Source of the DNA: Streptomyces coacervatus
Lineage (GTDB): Bacteria; Actinomycetota; Actinomycetes; Streptomycetales; Streptomycetaceae
Assembly: GCF_029223485.1 (NCBI RefSeq)
Contig: NZ_JARHTP010000009.1
Coordinates: 248,001 to 312,000, forward strand
Length of the DNA stretch: 64,000 nt
Direction: 5' to 3'
Shown here piece by piece: positions 16,943 to 26,068 of the stretch. A model generated the notes under the pieces. That model was not told where the DNA came from and did not search any database. It worked only from the letters and a program-made list of their open reading frames with translations. The first letter of the stretch is position 1; each line of letters opens with the position of its first letter. The position numbers were made by a program, and so were the translations under genes.

Positions 16943-17866
16943 TCAGCGGACCGGCGCGCCCTGCGGCTGCGGCGGGGCGATGCCCAGGGCCGTCGTGTAC
17001 TTGGCCAGCGCGAGCTTGCCGATCGCCGGGTAGGGGCCGAGCGCCTCGGCGGCGGAGCAGCCCGCCTCCTTGGCCGCCTCCTCGATCAGGCCCGGGTCGA
17101 TCTCCGGCCCTATCAGGTAAGGCGCGAGCGCCAGCTGCTGCGAGCCCGAGCCGCGCAGCTGCTCGGCGACGGCCGCGATCGAGCCGTCCTGGTCCAGAGC
17201 CGCGGCCATGACCGGCACGGCGAGACGCGCGGCGAGCAGCATGCCGGTGATCCCGGCCGCCTGAACGGCCTCGTCACCGCCCACCGAGGCCAGGATGATG
17301 CCGTCCGCGGCGGTCGCCACCGTGAACAGGCGAGCGCGGTCCGCACGGGCCAGTCCGGCCTCCGACAGGCGCACATGCAGCCCCTCGGCGAGCAGTGGGT
17401 GCGGGCCCAGCACATCGGTCAGGTCGGCCGCGACCCGGCTGTCCATCACGGCCTGGCGGATACGGCGCAGCAGTGCACCGTCCGGGCCGGCCAGCAGCGG
17501 TACGACGACGGCGACGGGGCCGTCCGGCTCCTTGACGTCCAGACCGGCGGCGCGGGCGTGCTCGTAGCGGGCCGCACGCTCCTCGGCGGCGTGCGCGAGC
17601 ACGGCCTGCAGCGTGGGGAACTCCGCCTCGTCCCCCTCGAGGTACCCGATCCGCGCATCGAGGCCGGGGAGCTCGGAGCGGGCGATGCTCACGACTTCCT
17701 CGGCGAGGCTGCGGGTGGCGGCGCCGGGAGTGCCCGGCACCGCGAGCACAAGCGCGGGCGCGCCCTCGGGAGCCGCCAGTGGCTCGGGTCGGCGGTGCCG
17801 CCCGGGCTGGCGAGGTCGCGGCATTCGTACTGGCAGGCCGGACGCGGGCCCAGTGGGGGAGCTCAT
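16943..17866 (-). CDS. Sirohydrochlorin chelatase-like protein (CbiX/SirB family)
   Basis: A 307-residue two-lobe CbiX-family protein. The lobes are recognisable from VAVVVPLLAGPDGALLRRI (N-terminal lobe end) and LALAPYLIGPEIDPGLIEEA (C-terminal lobe). Family members insert Fe or Co into sirohydrochlorin for siroheme or cobalamin. However, the canonical metal-binding HG(S) near the first strand is replaced by VLAVPGTPGAAT, with no His at that spot. I recall the same replacement in other Streptomyces orthologues, so this may be a lineage-specific protein with altered activity. The first 40 residues are basic and proline-rich. ATG at 17864-17866 has only a weak ribosome binding site. Confidence 0.8.
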   Translation of the reverse strand: MSSPTGPASGLPVRMPRPRQPGRHRRPEPLAAPEGAPALVLAVPGTPGAATRSLAEEVVSIARSELPGLDARIGYLEGDEAEFPTLQAVLAHAAEERAARYEHARAAGLDVKEPDGPVAVVVPLLAGPDGALLRRIRQAVMDSRVAADLTDVLGPHPLLAEGLHVRLSEAGLARADRARLFTVATAADGIILASVGGDEAVQAAGITGMLLAARLAVPVMAAALDQDGSIAAVAEQLRGSGSQQLALAPYLIGPEIDPGLIEEAAKEAGCSAAEALGPYPAIGKLALAKYTTALGIAPPQPQGAPVR

Positions 17867-17993
17867 GGCGACGCATGTTACTGGCTTCCTGGGCTCCCCT
17901 GTTCGGGGAGGGTGCAGGTGAGCGGTTTCTGTCCCATTTTGTCTGATGAGTTACAAGCGGATCAGAAATGATCAGGGGGCAGAGGGAGGGAAG

Positions 17994-18977
17994 TCAGTCC
18001 CCCTCCGGGGTCAGCACGGACAGCATCACCCCGTCACCCGGCAGGGTGAGCGTGCCCGCGGCGACGTCGGTCGCGATGCGCAGCGCACCCGTGAGCGGAT
18101 CGCCCGCGGCCGTCACCCGCCGCGCGTGCGGCAGCACTCTCGTCAGCTGTTCTTCCAGCGGTACGAGCAAGGGCGCGCCCATCTTCAGGAGGCCGCCTGT
18201 GAAGGCGACTTGGGGCTCGCCCTCGGCCGGGCACACCGCCGCGGCCGACTCGGCCATGTGCCGGGCCGCCGCTCGCAGGATGCCTTCGGCGACCGGATCG
18301 TCCGTGGCGCAGGCGGCAACCTGGGGCGCGAAGGAGGCGAGGACGGCGGGGCGGTCCGGGCGCGGGTACAGCTGCCCGGGCAGCTGCGGCATGGGGCCGA
18401 ACGACTCCTCGGCGCGGGCCAGTAGAGCCGTCGATCCGCCGGGCCGCCCGTCGTAGGCGCGCAGCGCCGCCTCCAGCCCGGCCCGCCCGATCCAGGCGCC
18501 GCTGCCGCAGTCGCCCAGCAGATGCCCCCAGCCGTCCGCGCGACGCCAGCGGGTCAGGTCGCTGCCGATGGCGATCAGGCCCGTGCCCGCGGCGACCACG
18601 GCACCGGGGTTCGCTCCGAGCGCACCCGTGTAGGCGGTGACCGCATCAGCGGCCAGGGCGACCGTCCGAATGCCGAACTCGCGCCTCAGGGCGGCCGGGA
18701 GCTCGGCGCGCAGGCCGTCGCCCAGGGAGACGAGCCCGGCGGCACCGACGGCGGCCGCGCGCAGCTCCGTCACACTGCTCTCGGCGAGCAACACCCGGAC
18801 CATGGGCACCAGTTGCTCCATCAGATGCCCGGGGTCGATGCCTCGCGCCCCGGTGCGCACCGGCTGCGGCGAATCGCGCTGCGCCAGGGCGGCCCGGTGG
18901 ACGTCGGCGACCACGACACGCAGGCCGGAGCCCCCGGAATCGACGGCGAGGACACCGACCGTGTCCGCACCGCTCAC
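17994..18977 (-). CDS. BadF/BadG-type ATPase, N-acetylglucosamine kinase-like
   Basis: A 327-residue ASKHA-fold kinase. The phosphate-1 loop is VLAVDSGGSGLRVVVAD at residues 8-24, the phosphate-2 loop region AGTGLIAIGS, a conserved GWGHLLGDCGSGAWIGR segment and the adenosine loop FTGGLLKMGAPLLVPL. This pattern matches BadF/BadG/BcrA ATPases, many of them annotated as N-acetylglucosamine kinase. The GTG start overlaps the ung stop by 4 bp (GTGA), implying translational coupling. A DasR-type operator occurs 2.4 kb away before the lactonase gene, not directly upstream here. The sugar substrate is inferred from family only. Confidence 0.82.
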   Translation of the reverse strand: MSGADTVGVLAVDSGGSGLRVVVADVHRAALAQRDSPQPVRTGARGIDPGHLMEQLVPMVRVLLAESSVTELRAAAVGAAGLVSLGDGLRAELPAALRREFGIRTVALAADAVTAYTGALGANPGAVVAAGTGLIAIGSDLTRWRRADGWGHLLGDCGSGAWIGRAGLEAALRAYDGRPGGSTALLARAEESFGPMPQLPGQLYPRPDRPAVLASFAPQVAACATDDPVAEGILRAAARHMAESAAAVCPAEGEPQVAFTGGLLKMGAPLLVPLEEQLTRVLPHARRVTAAGDPLTGALRIATDVAAGTLTLPGDGVMLSVLTPEGD

Positions 18978-19660
18978 GGCAGGCGCCAGTCCACCGGCTG
19001 TCCACCCTGTCCGATCAGGAGGTCATTGGCCCGGCTGAACGGGCGCGAACCGAAGAAGCCGCGGTCGGCCGACATCGGGGAGGGGTGGGCGGACTCCACC
19101 GACGGGAGGCTGCCGAGCAGCGGGCGCAGATTGCGGGCGTCCCGGCCCCAGAGGATGGACACCAGGGGCTTGCCACGCCCGGCCAGTGCACGGATGGCCT
19201 GCTCGGTGACCTCCTCCCAGCCCTTGCCGCGGTGCGCGCCGGGCTTGCGCGGGGCGGTGGTGAGCGCCCTGTTGAGCAACAGCACGCCCTGCTGGGTCCA
19301 CGGGGTCAGATCGCCGTTGGAGGGCTGGGGCATTCCTATGTCGGTGTTCAGCTCCCGGAAGATGTTGATGAGGCTGCCGGGCAGCGGACGCACCTCGGGC
19401 GCCACCGAGAACGACAGCCCCACCGCATGCCCCGGCGTCGGATACGGGTCCTGTCCGACGATCAGGACGCGTACGTCGTCGAAGGGCTGCTGGAAGGCCC
19501 GCAGAACATTCGCTCCGGCCGGCAGATAGGTCCGCCCCGCGGCGATCTCCGCACGCAGGAAGTCCCCCATCCCGGCGATCCGTCCGGCCACGGGCTCCAG
19601 GGCCTTCGCCCAGCCCGCCTCGACGATTTCATGCAACGGTTGTGGTGCCACGGCCGTCAC
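18974..19660 (-). CDS. ung: Uracil-DNA glycosylase
   Basis: A 228-residue family-1 uracil-DNA glycosylase that removes uracil from DNA at the start of base excision repair. The water-activating loop is VGQDPYPTPGHAVGLSFSV, the uracil-binding strand LLLNRALTT, and the Leu-intercalation loop HPSPMSADRGFFGSRPFS. Length is normal for the family (about 225). The GTG start at 19660 gives VTAVAPQPLHEIVEAGW, the conserved N-terminus; the frame is open further upstream but overlaps the BNR-repeat gene. Its TGA overlaps the start of the downstream kinase gene. Confidence 0.95.
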   Translation of the reverse strand: MTAVAPQPLHEIVEAGWAKALEPVAGRIAGMGDFLRAEIAAGRTYLPAGANVLRAFQQPFDDVRVLIVGQDPYPTPGHAVGLSFSVAPEVRPLPGSLINIFRELNTDIGMPQPSNGDLTPWTQQGVLLLNRALTTAPRKPGAHRGKGWEEVTEQAIRALAGRGKPLVSILWGRDARNLRPLLGSLPSVESAHPSPMSADRGFFGSRPFSRANDLLIGQGGQPVDWRLP

Positions 19661-19733
19661 CCTACTGCCGTAAGGGCGACGGAGATCAACCGGTGGCCAA
19701 GGCCGTGCGATCCCCCCGCGGGAGTCATCAGGT

Positions 19734-20819
19734 TCATCCGACCACCGCGGCCCGCACGCACAGCACGTCCGGCAGATGCGACACCAACTGCCGCCAGCTG
19801 TCGCCGTCGTCGGCCGATGCGTACACCTCGCCGTTGCGGTTGCCGAAGTACACGCCCGCGGGATCCGCGCCGTCGGTGCACATCGCGTCGCGCAGCACCG
19901 TGCCGTAGTGGTCCTCCTGCGGCAGGCCCGCCGACAACGGCTCCCAGCTCTTGCCCGCGTCGGCCGTGCGGAAGACCCGGCACCGGTGGCCGGCGGGCAC
20001 CCGGTCCGCGTCCGCGTTGATCGGGAACACATACGCCGTGTCGCCGCGGCGCGGATGGGCGACCGCGGCGAAGCCGAAGGTGGACGGAAGGCCTTCGCCG
20101 ATGTCGGTCCAGTGCCCGCCCGCGTCGTCGCTGCGGTACACGCCCCAGTGGTTCTGCAGATACAGGCGGTCCGGGTTGGCAGCGTCCCGCGCGACCTTGT
20201 GGACGCACTGCCCGAACTCCGGATTCGGATCGGGCAGGAACACCGCGGAGACACCGGAGTTGGACGGCGCCCAACTCGCCCCGCCGTCAGCGGTCCTGAA
20301 CACCCCGGCCGTCGACACGGCGACCGTCACCGCCTGCGGGTCGCGCTTGTCGGTGAGCACGGTGTGCAGGCCCTCACCGCCGCCGCCCGGCACCCACTTC
20401 GAGCGGGTGGGATGCTCCCACAGGGGGCGCACCAGCTCGAAGGTCTCCCCGCGGTCCTCGGAGCGGTACAGCGCGGCCGGCTCCGTGCCCGCGTACACCA
20501 CGTCCTGTTCCGCGGCCGCCGGGTGCAGCTGCCACACCCGCTCCAGTGAAGCCCCGGTGTCCTTGGGGAACTTGACGGCCGGCTGGGCCGGTTCCGTCCA
20601 GGTGCGGCCCAGGTCGTCGGAGTGGAACACGGACGGGCCCCAGTGGGCGCTGTCGCCGCCGGCCAGCAGACGCGGACGCTCGCCGCGGGTGTCGACGGCG
20701 ACCGAGTACACGGCCTGCGCGTTGAAGTAGGGACTCTCGTCGAACTCCCATGCGCCACCGCGCCGGCGCCCGATGAACAGGCCTTTGCGCGTGCCCACGG
20801 CGAGCAGTACCTCGGTCAT
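19734..20819 (-). CDS. BNR/Asp-box beta-propeller protein (sialidase-like, function unknown)
   Basis: A 361-residue protein built of BNR (Asp-box) repeats: FHSDDLGRTW, YRSEDRGETF, FRTADGGASW, YRSDDAGGHW, FRTADAGKSW and YASADDGDSW, spaced about 45-60 residues apart. The fold is that of exo-alpha-sialidase-like or VPS10-like propellers, but a sialidase arginine triad cannot be assigned by eye and no signal peptide is present. Many actinobacterial relatives are annotated as exo-alpha-sialidase or glycosyl hydrolase without proof. ATG 20817-20819 has a strong GGAGGTGATC ribosome binding site; a longer in-frame start 66 bp upstream has none. Confidence 0.82.
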   Translation of the reverse strand: MTEVLLAVGTRKGLFIGRRRGGAWEFDESPYFNAQAVYSVAVDTRGERPRLLAGGDSAHWGPSVFHSDDLGRTWTEPAQPAVKFPKDTGASLERVWQLHPAAAEQDVVYAGTEPAALYRSEDRGETFELVRPLWEHPTRSKWVPGGGGEGLHTVLTDKRDPQAVTVAVSTAGVFRTADGGASWAPSNSGVSAVFLPDPNPEFGQCVHKVARDAANPDRLYLQNHWGVYRSDDAGGHWTDIGEGLPSTFGFAAVAHPRRGDTAYVFPINADADRVPAGHRCRVFRTADAGKSWEPLSAGLPQEDHYGTVLRDAMCTDGADPAGVYFGNRNGEVYASADDGDSWRQLVSHLPDVLCVRAAVVG

Positions 20820-21098
20820 GCCGATCACCTCCGCTGTGCCTTCGGCGTCATTGCCCCAGACACCCGCCAGTCTGCACCCCGCCACTGACAGTCACCTCTG
20901 ATATTGCAATCGCCGCAGGTCACAGCGGTGGTGGCGGCTTCAGCGGCGATAACCGGCCCCGTTTGCGAAGACGCCTGCGCGACCGACGGGACCCGTGCGA
21001 CCGTCGAGTCGGTGGAGTCGACCTGAGCAGCCGGCGGCCTTCGCCCGTATGGGAGGGAGGTTCCGGGTGATCGTGCGCTCATGAGGAGGATGCCTTCG

Positions 21099-21683
21099 AT
21101 GGCGTTCCGTGGTCCGAAGGTGTGGCTGTGGCGCTGGCGGCGCAACCCGCTCAGGCGTCGCGCCGACGCGGTGGAGGCGTGGGTCGTGCTGGGTGCCTGG
21201 CTGGTCACCGTCCTGGCAGGGGTGCTCGCCGGTCTGACGGCCACCAGATCCGTCGAGGACGGTCTGGCCCGCGAGCGCGTGGAATGGCGGCAGGCCGCGG
21301 CCCGGCTGACGGAGAAGGCGCCCGGAACGGCCTCCGACCACCCCTCCACCTCCAGCGGCGAACAGGTGTGGGGAAACGTGCGCTGGACCGCTCCGGACGG
21401 CTCCACGCACACGGGGCAGGTCCGGGTCGCCCCCGGCAGCGGCGCCGGCACGGCGGTCACCATCTGGACCGACCCGCAGGGCCACCTCGTCTCCAGGCCC
21501 GCCACCGCCGCCCAGGCCCAGCTGCGGTCCTCGCTGATCGGCGTTCTGGTCGGCCTGAGCGCCGCGGCGGTGCCCTTCATCGGCGGCCGCGTCCTGTGCG
21601 GCCGTCTGGAACGCCGCCGCCTGTCCCGATGGGACACGGAGTGGGCCCGCTTCGGGCCCCTGTGGGGGCGCAAGACGAGCTGA
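21099..21683 (+). CDS. Rv1733c-like two-helix membrane protein
   Basis: A 194-residue protein with an arginine-rich N-terminus (WLWRWRRNPLRRRADAVEAW), a transmembrane helix (VVLGAWLVTVLAGVLAGLTA), an extracytoplasmic domain of about 95 residues and a second helix (LIGVLVGLSAAAVPFIGG). This layout matches actinobacterial Rv1733c-family proteins; in Mycobacterium tuberculosis Rv1733c belongs to the dormancy regulon. The start at 21099 is preferred over 21081 because AGGAGG lies 9 bp upstream. Function is unknown. The 280-bp gap to the divergent BNR gene holds its promoter, but no clear DosR/OsdR box was recognised. Confidence 0.78.
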   Translation: MAFRGPKVWLWRWRRNPLRRRADAVEAWVVLGAWLVTVLAGVLAGLTATRSVEDGLARERVEWRQAAARLTEKAPGTASDHPSTSSGEQVWGNVRWTAPDGSTHTGQVRVAPGSGAGTAVTIWTDPQGHLVSRPATAAQAQLRSSLIGVLVGLSAAAVPFIGGRVLCGRLERRRLSRWDTEWARFGPLWGRKTS

Positions 21684-21900
21684 CGATCCGGCTCGCGACG
21701 GCGCCGCGGGAGGGCGTCGCGCTGCGGGCTCATGGTCCCTGTGCCATCGTCGTAGGTGACGCCCCGACGGCGGCGCATGCAGGCGTTGTGTCAGAGCGGA
21801 AGTGGTGGCGGTTGCTCCAGTTGATGCTGGGCCCCTGGACGCCTCGCGCCTGACAACTACCCTCGCGGACACAACCATTTCTGGCGGAAGGCGGTGCCTC

Positions 21901-22728
21901 ATGGCGGAGCAGACTTCCAGAAGGGGACTGGTCGGCGAACTGTCGGCGGAGTTCCTGGGCACCATGATCCTGATCCTGTTCGGCTGTGGTGTGGTCGCCC
22001 AGGTCGTGGCCGGCGGCTACGGCGACCATGACAGCATCGCCTGGGCCTGGGGTCTCGGCGTCACGATGGGCGTGTACGTCGCCGCCCGGCTCAGCGGCGC
22101 CCATATCAACCCCGCAGTCACCCTGGCCCTGGCCTGCTTCAAGGGCTTCGAGTGGAAAAAGGTCGTGCCGTACTGGGTGGCGCAGACCGCGGGCGCTTTC
22201 GTCGCCGCGCTGCTGGTGCGCTGGAACTACACCGAGGTCCTCGCCAAGACGGACCCCGGCCACACCATCAAGACACAGGGCGTCTTCTCCACCCTCCCGG
22301 GCAACGGCGTCCTCCCGGTGAGCGAACTGGGCGCCCTGCGCGACCAGGTGATCGGCACCGCCATCCTGGTCCTGGTCATCTTCGCCGTCACCGACCTGCT
22401 CAACACCCCGCCCGGCGCCAACATGGCCCCGTTCATCATCGGTCTGCTGGTCGTGGCGATCGGCATGGCCTGGGGCACCGACGCCGGCTACGCCATCAAC
22501 CCGGCCCGCGACTTGGGGCCGCGGCTCGCCAGCTACTTCACCGGGTACGGGACCGCCTGGCGGGACCAGTACGGCAACCTCTACTTCTGGGTGCCGATCA
22601 TCGGGCCCCTGGTCGGCGGCCCGGTCGGCGCCGCAATCTACAAGCTGTTCATCTCGCCGTTCCTGACCGGTACGGAGGAACAGGAGCCGGGCGACATCCC
22701 GACACCCGACGCCACCAAGACGGAGTAG
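21901..22728 (+). CDS. glpF: MIP-family aquaglyceroporin (glycerol facilitator)
   Basis: A 275-residue six-helix channel. The two NPA half-helices are HINPAVTLALACFKG near residue 69 and AINPARDLGPRLASY near residue 199; the Asp after the second NPAR is typical of glycerol-conducting GlpF-type channels. It passively passes glycerol and other small polyols. It stands alone, with no glpK or glpD adjacent, so a role other than glycerol catabolism (osmotic or metalloid flux) is possible. ATG 21901 follows GGCGGAAGGCGG. The 217-bp upstream gap is otherwise empty. Confidence 0.9.
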   Translation: MAEQTSRRGLVGELSAEFLGTMILILFGCGVVAQVVAGGYGDHDSIAWAWGLGVTMGVYVAARLSGAHINPAVTLALACFKGFEWKKVVPYWVAQTAGAFVAALLVRWNYTEVLAKTDPGHTIKTQGVFSTLPGNGVLPVSELGALRDQVIGTAILVLVIFAVTDLLNTPPGANMAPFIIGLLVVAIGMAWGTDAGYAINPARDLGPRLASYFTGYGTAWRDQYGNLYFWVPIIGPLVGGPVGAAIYKLFISPFLTGTEEQEPGDIPTPDATKTE

Positions 22729-22896
22729 CGGCGACGACCCCACCGAGCCGGGCGGGCGCCGGCGCCCAGTAGTCGCGCCTGCCGCCCGCCCGGCCGCTCT
22801 CGGCCCGAAGGGTGCAGTTACCGTCGTACGAGGCGGTGTGCGCCCGTTCGCGCAGGGCGACGAAGTGCCGCACGCCGGGCGAGGAGCGCCACGGGC

Positions 22897-24120
22897 ATGC
22901 GCGCGACGGGCGGCAGGGCCACACCGGAGGCCGCGGCGGCCGGGCCGGGGATGCGTCCGTGGCGGTTCGTCGTCGCCTTCGGCACGGTCAGTCTGCTGGC
23001 CGACTTCGTCTACGAGGGCGCCCGTTCCGTCACCGGCCCCCTGCTCGCCTCGCTCGGCGCGTCCGCTCTGGTCGTCGGCGTGGTCACCGGAGTCGGCGAG
23101 GCCGCCGCGCTGGTGCTGCGGCTGGCCTCCGGGCCGCTGACGGACCGCACCCGCCGCTTCTGGGCGTGGACGATCGCCGGATACACGCTCACGGTGGTCT
23201 CCGTGCCCGTACTCGGTCTGAGCGGGGTGCTGTGGGTGGCGAGCGCGCTGGTGATCGCCGAACGCGTCGGCAAGGCGGTGCGCTCACCGGCCAAGGACAC
23301 CCTCCTGTCGCACGCCACCGCCGCCACTGGCCGCGGCCGTGGCTTCGCCGTCCACGAGGCGATGGACCAGGTCGGTGCTCTGATCGGCCCACTGGTGGTG
23401 GCCGGGATGCTGGCCGCGACCGGCGACGACTACGCGCCCGCACTGGGCGTCCTGGCCGCCCCCGGAGTGGCCGTACTGGCCCTGCTGGTGTGGCTGCGCC
23501 ACCGGGTGCCGGATCCGGCAGCCTACGAGTCCGGACCGCAGCCCACGGCCGCCGTGGCGCAGGACGGACGGGAGCGCCTGCCGCGCGCCTTCTGGGCGTA
23601 TGCCGCCTTCACCGCCGCGACGCTGGCCGGGTTCGCGACCTTCGGCGTGCTCTCCTACCACCTGGTCCAGCGGCATCTGCTGCCCACCGCCGCGGTGCCG
23701 GTGCTGTACGCCGCCGCCATGGGCGTCGACGCGCTCGCCGCGCTGGCCACCGGCTGGGCCTACGACCGGCACGGTGCCCGCACCCTGGCCGTACTGCCCG
23801 TCCTCGCCGCCGGTGTGCCCCTGCTCGCCTTCACCGACACCGTCGCGGCGGCCGTGGCCGGCGCGCTGCTGTGGGGCGCCGCCATGGGCGTACAGGAGTC
23901 GACATTGCGGGCCACGGTCGCCGACCTCGTCCCGCCAGGGCGCCGCGCCACCGCGTACGGCGTGTTCGCCGCCGTGGTGGGCGCGGGCACGCTGGTCGGC
24001 GGTGTCCTCGCGGGAGCCCTGTACGCCCGCTCGATCCCGGCGCTGATCATCGTCACCCTGGTCATCCAGGCCCTGGCGCTCGTCCTGCTCGCCGTCACCC
24101 GCCCGGGGCGTCCGTCCTGA
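22897..24120 (+). CDS. MFS transporter
   Basis: A 407-residue major facilitator with 12 predicted helices in two halves, separated by a hydrophilic loop at about residues 205-230 (PDPAAYESGPQPTAAVAQDG). The first-half motif A-like loop reads LASGPLTDRTRRFWAW and the second-half equivalent ALATGWAYDRHGARTL. The likely role is proton-coupled efflux of an unknown compound. ATG 22897 is weakly supported by GAGGAG upstream; a start at M19 (22951) is possible. A terminator hairpin lies just past the stop. Confidence 0.88.
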   Translation: MRATGGRATPEAAAAGPGMRPWRFVVAFGTVSLLADFVYEGARSVTGPLLASLGASALVVGVVTGVGEAAALVLRLASGPLTDRTRRFWAWTIAGYTLTVVSVPVLGLSGVLWVASALVIAERVGKAVRSPAKDTLLSHATAATGRGRGFAVHEAMDQVGALIGPLVVAGMLAATGDDYAPALGVLAAPGVAVLALLVWLRHRVPDPAAYESGPQPTAAVAQDGRERLPRAFWAYAAFTAATLAGFATFGVLSYHLVQRHLLPTAAVPVLYAAAMGVDALAALATGWAYDRHGARTLAVLPVLAAGVPLLAFTDTVAAAVAGALLWGAAMGVQESTLRATVADLVPPGRRATAYGVFAAVVGAGTLVGGVLAGALYARSIPALIIVTLVIQALALVLLAVTRPGRPS

Positions 24121-24126
24121 ACAGCG

Positions 24127-24162
24127 CGGACGGGCCGCGGGCGAGTGCCCACGGCCCGTCCG
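24127..24162. terminator. Hairpin between convergent MFS and phosphoesterase genes
   Basis: An 11-bp perfect stem (24127-24137 with 24152-24162; arm CGGACGGGCCG), with an inner GGGC/GCCC extension and a 4-nt loop. It is placed 6 bp after the MFS stop and 17 bp before the phosphoesterase stop on the other strand. Confidence 0.75.
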
Positions 24163-24178
24163 ATGCAGGCTCAGGCTC

Positions 24179-26068
24179 CTACCGGGCCGCGGCCGCGGGC
24201 CCGATGCGCCGCTTGCGGCGGTGCAGGGCGAAGGCGGTGCCGGTGACGCCGGCGGTGAGGAGACCGGCGGCGACGGCTATCGGCAGAGCCTGGGAGGCGG
24301 AGCCGGAGTCGGCGACGTTCTGTGCCTTGAGGTCCTGGACGTAGGGCGGGTAGGCGCCCTGGGCGGAGACGGCGGTCGCCGTCCCGCTGTGGTGCGGGAT
24401 GCCCTTCACGGACTTGACCGAGCCGTCCGTGTTCAGCAGCACCTGCTTGTTGTTGGGGTGCTTGAAGTCGAACAGGCCGCTCAGGGAGCCGGAGCGCCGG
24501 TCGAAGGAGGCGTCACCGATGCGGCCGGTGTGCCAGTTGTTCTCGATGAACCGGGTGATCGACGCCTGCTCGGTGGCGGTGTGGTCGACCGAATTGACCT
24601 TGCTGTAGGGGGAGATGACCAGCAGCGGCTGCCGGGTGCCGGGGCCGCAGCGGTCCGCGTAGCCGCCGGCCGGGGCCGGGCCGGACTGGCAGGCGGGGCT
24701 GTCCAGGGCCTTGCCGTTGGAGCCGGTGGTGGAGTCCTTGGAGCCGTTGAGCACCTTGGCGGCCACGTGGTCGTACCAGCCGTCGGAGTCGTCGTAGGCG
24801 AGTACGACCGCGGTGGACTTCCACTGCGGCGACTGCTGCAGCGCGTTGATCTCCTTGATCAGGAAGTGCTGCTCGTCCGTCGGGTCCGAGTAGCCGGCGT
24901 GACCGTCCTGGTACTCGGCCGCCTTCAGGAAGCTCACCCCGGGCAGGCTGCCGGCCTTGAGGGCCGCGTCGAAGTCCGTCAGGTCGTAGTTGTGGTTGGC
25001 CCGGCCGCCGTGTCCGATCTCGGCGACGCTCTTGGGGGCCAGGTGGTGCGGGTTGGACGTCGACTTGTAGTACTCGAACGGCGAGTGGTGCGGGCTGTAG
25101 TCCTCCGACGCCGCGCCGCCGATGTTGGCGTGGGTGGTGCCGCCGCACTTGGCGTAGTCGCCCTGCTTGCCGTCCCAGGCGGTGCTGGGCCGGAAGCCGC
25201 CCTGGAACCAACCCCAGCTCACACCCCTGGAGTTGAGCAGGTCACCGATGTTCTTGCCCTGCATCACCGCCAGGGCGTTGGTCGAGGTGTGGTCCTTGTC
25301 CGAGCAGTCGTCGAAGGCGGGGTCCGGGTCGTTCACCAGCGTGCCGACGCCCTTGGCGTCGGGGGAGAGGACCGTGTACGGGTCCGGCTTCGCGGTCTGC
25401 TTCGGGTCCTCCGTGCCGGAGGCCGGGTCGACGGAGATCACGCCGTGGGTCTGGCCGGAGATCAGGTTGAGCGCGCCGGGTGTGGAGGGCCCGTAGACCG
25501 AGCTGAACGACTTGTCGTTCAGGGCGTAGTGCTGGGCGTAGTTCCACAGCGCGGTGACGGTGTTGCCGTCGTAGTAGTCCATCACCAGGCCGGGCTCGCC
25601 GAAGAGCCCGCTGCACTTGTTGACCTCGGTGTTCTCGACGTACTTGTCGGCCTTGCCGCCGTTCGCCGCGTACTGCTCGGGGCCGTAGGAATGGTTCTGG
25701 TCGCAGGTCATGGCCTGCGAACTGGCCAGCCGCTTGGGCTTGTAGAGGTTCGGGTTCTTCTCCAACAGCCCGGCGTTGAGGAGGTTGTCCGCCTTCGGCG
25801 TGTGCGCCGCCGCCTTGAAGGTGGTGCCGTCGGTGTTGGCGGCCTTCGGATAGGTGGCGAAGTAGTGGTCGAACGAGATGTTCTCGTCGTAGATCACCAC
25901 CAGGTGCTTGATCGGCGTCGCGGTGTGCCCGCCGGAGTGGTCCTGACCGCCGGAGGCCGCCATGGCGGGGACGGCACCGCCCGCGCTCGCCAGGGCCGCC
26001 GCACCGAGCAGGGCGCCCACGCGGGTCAAGCGGCGCCGCGCCCTTGAGGTTCTACCTGTGCCGATCAT
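24179..26068 (-). CDS. Secreted, membrane-anchored phosphoesterase (phospholipase C/acid phosphatase family)
   Basis: A 629-residue exported protein of the bacterial phosphoesterase family (phospholipase C and AcpA-like). The N-terminus has the basic cluster SRARRRLTRVGALLGAAALA and a signal peptide ending about VPAMAASG. The metal and active-site segments include IKHLVVIYDENISFDHYFATY near the start of the mature protein, AYDDSDGWYDHV, and RQPLLVISPYSKVNSVDHT. The C-terminus has one helix (ALPIAVAAGLLTAGVTGTAF) followed by HRRKRR, so the enzyme is held in the membrane. The start at 26068 is chosen for its GGAAGGCG site. Phosphate release outside the cell is likely; no convincing PHO box was found. 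Confidence 0.9.
   Translation of the reverse strand: MIGTGRTSRARRRLTRVGALLGAAALASAGGAVPAMAASGGQDHSGGHTATPIKHLVVIYDENISFDHYFATYPKAANTDGTTFKAAAHTPKADNLLNAGLLEKNPNLYKPKRLASSQAMTCDQNHSYGPEQYAANGGKADKYVENTEVNKCSGLFGEPGLVMDYYDGNTVTALWNYAQHYALNDKSFSSVYGPSTPGALNLISGQTHGVISVDPASGTEDPKQTAKPDPYTVLSPDAKGVGTLVNDPDPAFDDCSDKDHTSTNALAVMQGKNIGDLLNSRGVSWGWFQGGFRPSTAWDGKQGDYAKCGGTTHANIGGAASEDYSPHHSPFEYYKSTSNPHHLAPKSVAEIGHGGRANHNYDLTDFDAALKAGSLPGVSFLKAAEYQDGHAGYSDPTDEQHFLIKEINALQQSPQWKSTAVVLAYDDSDGWYDHVAAKVLNGSKDSTTGSNGKALDSPACQSGPAPAGGYADRCGPGTRQPLLVISPYSKVNSVDHTATEQASITRFIENNWHTGRIGDASFDRRSGSLSGLFDFKHPNNKQVLLNTDGSVKSVKGIPHHSGTATAVSAQGAYPPYVQDLKAQNVADSGSASQALPIAVAAGLLTAGVTGTAFALHRRKRRIGPAAAAR

Noticed and set aside
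20880..21090. DosR/OsdR box before the Rv1733c-like gene (GGGACCCGTGCGACC region)
   Set aside because: It lacks the inverted GGGAC/GTCCC symmetry expected for that site.
24221..26047. A 608-codon open frame on the plus strand
   Set aside because: It lies antisense to the phosphoesterase gene, is Val/Gly/Arg-rich and has no family resemblance; it is a GC-bias shadow.
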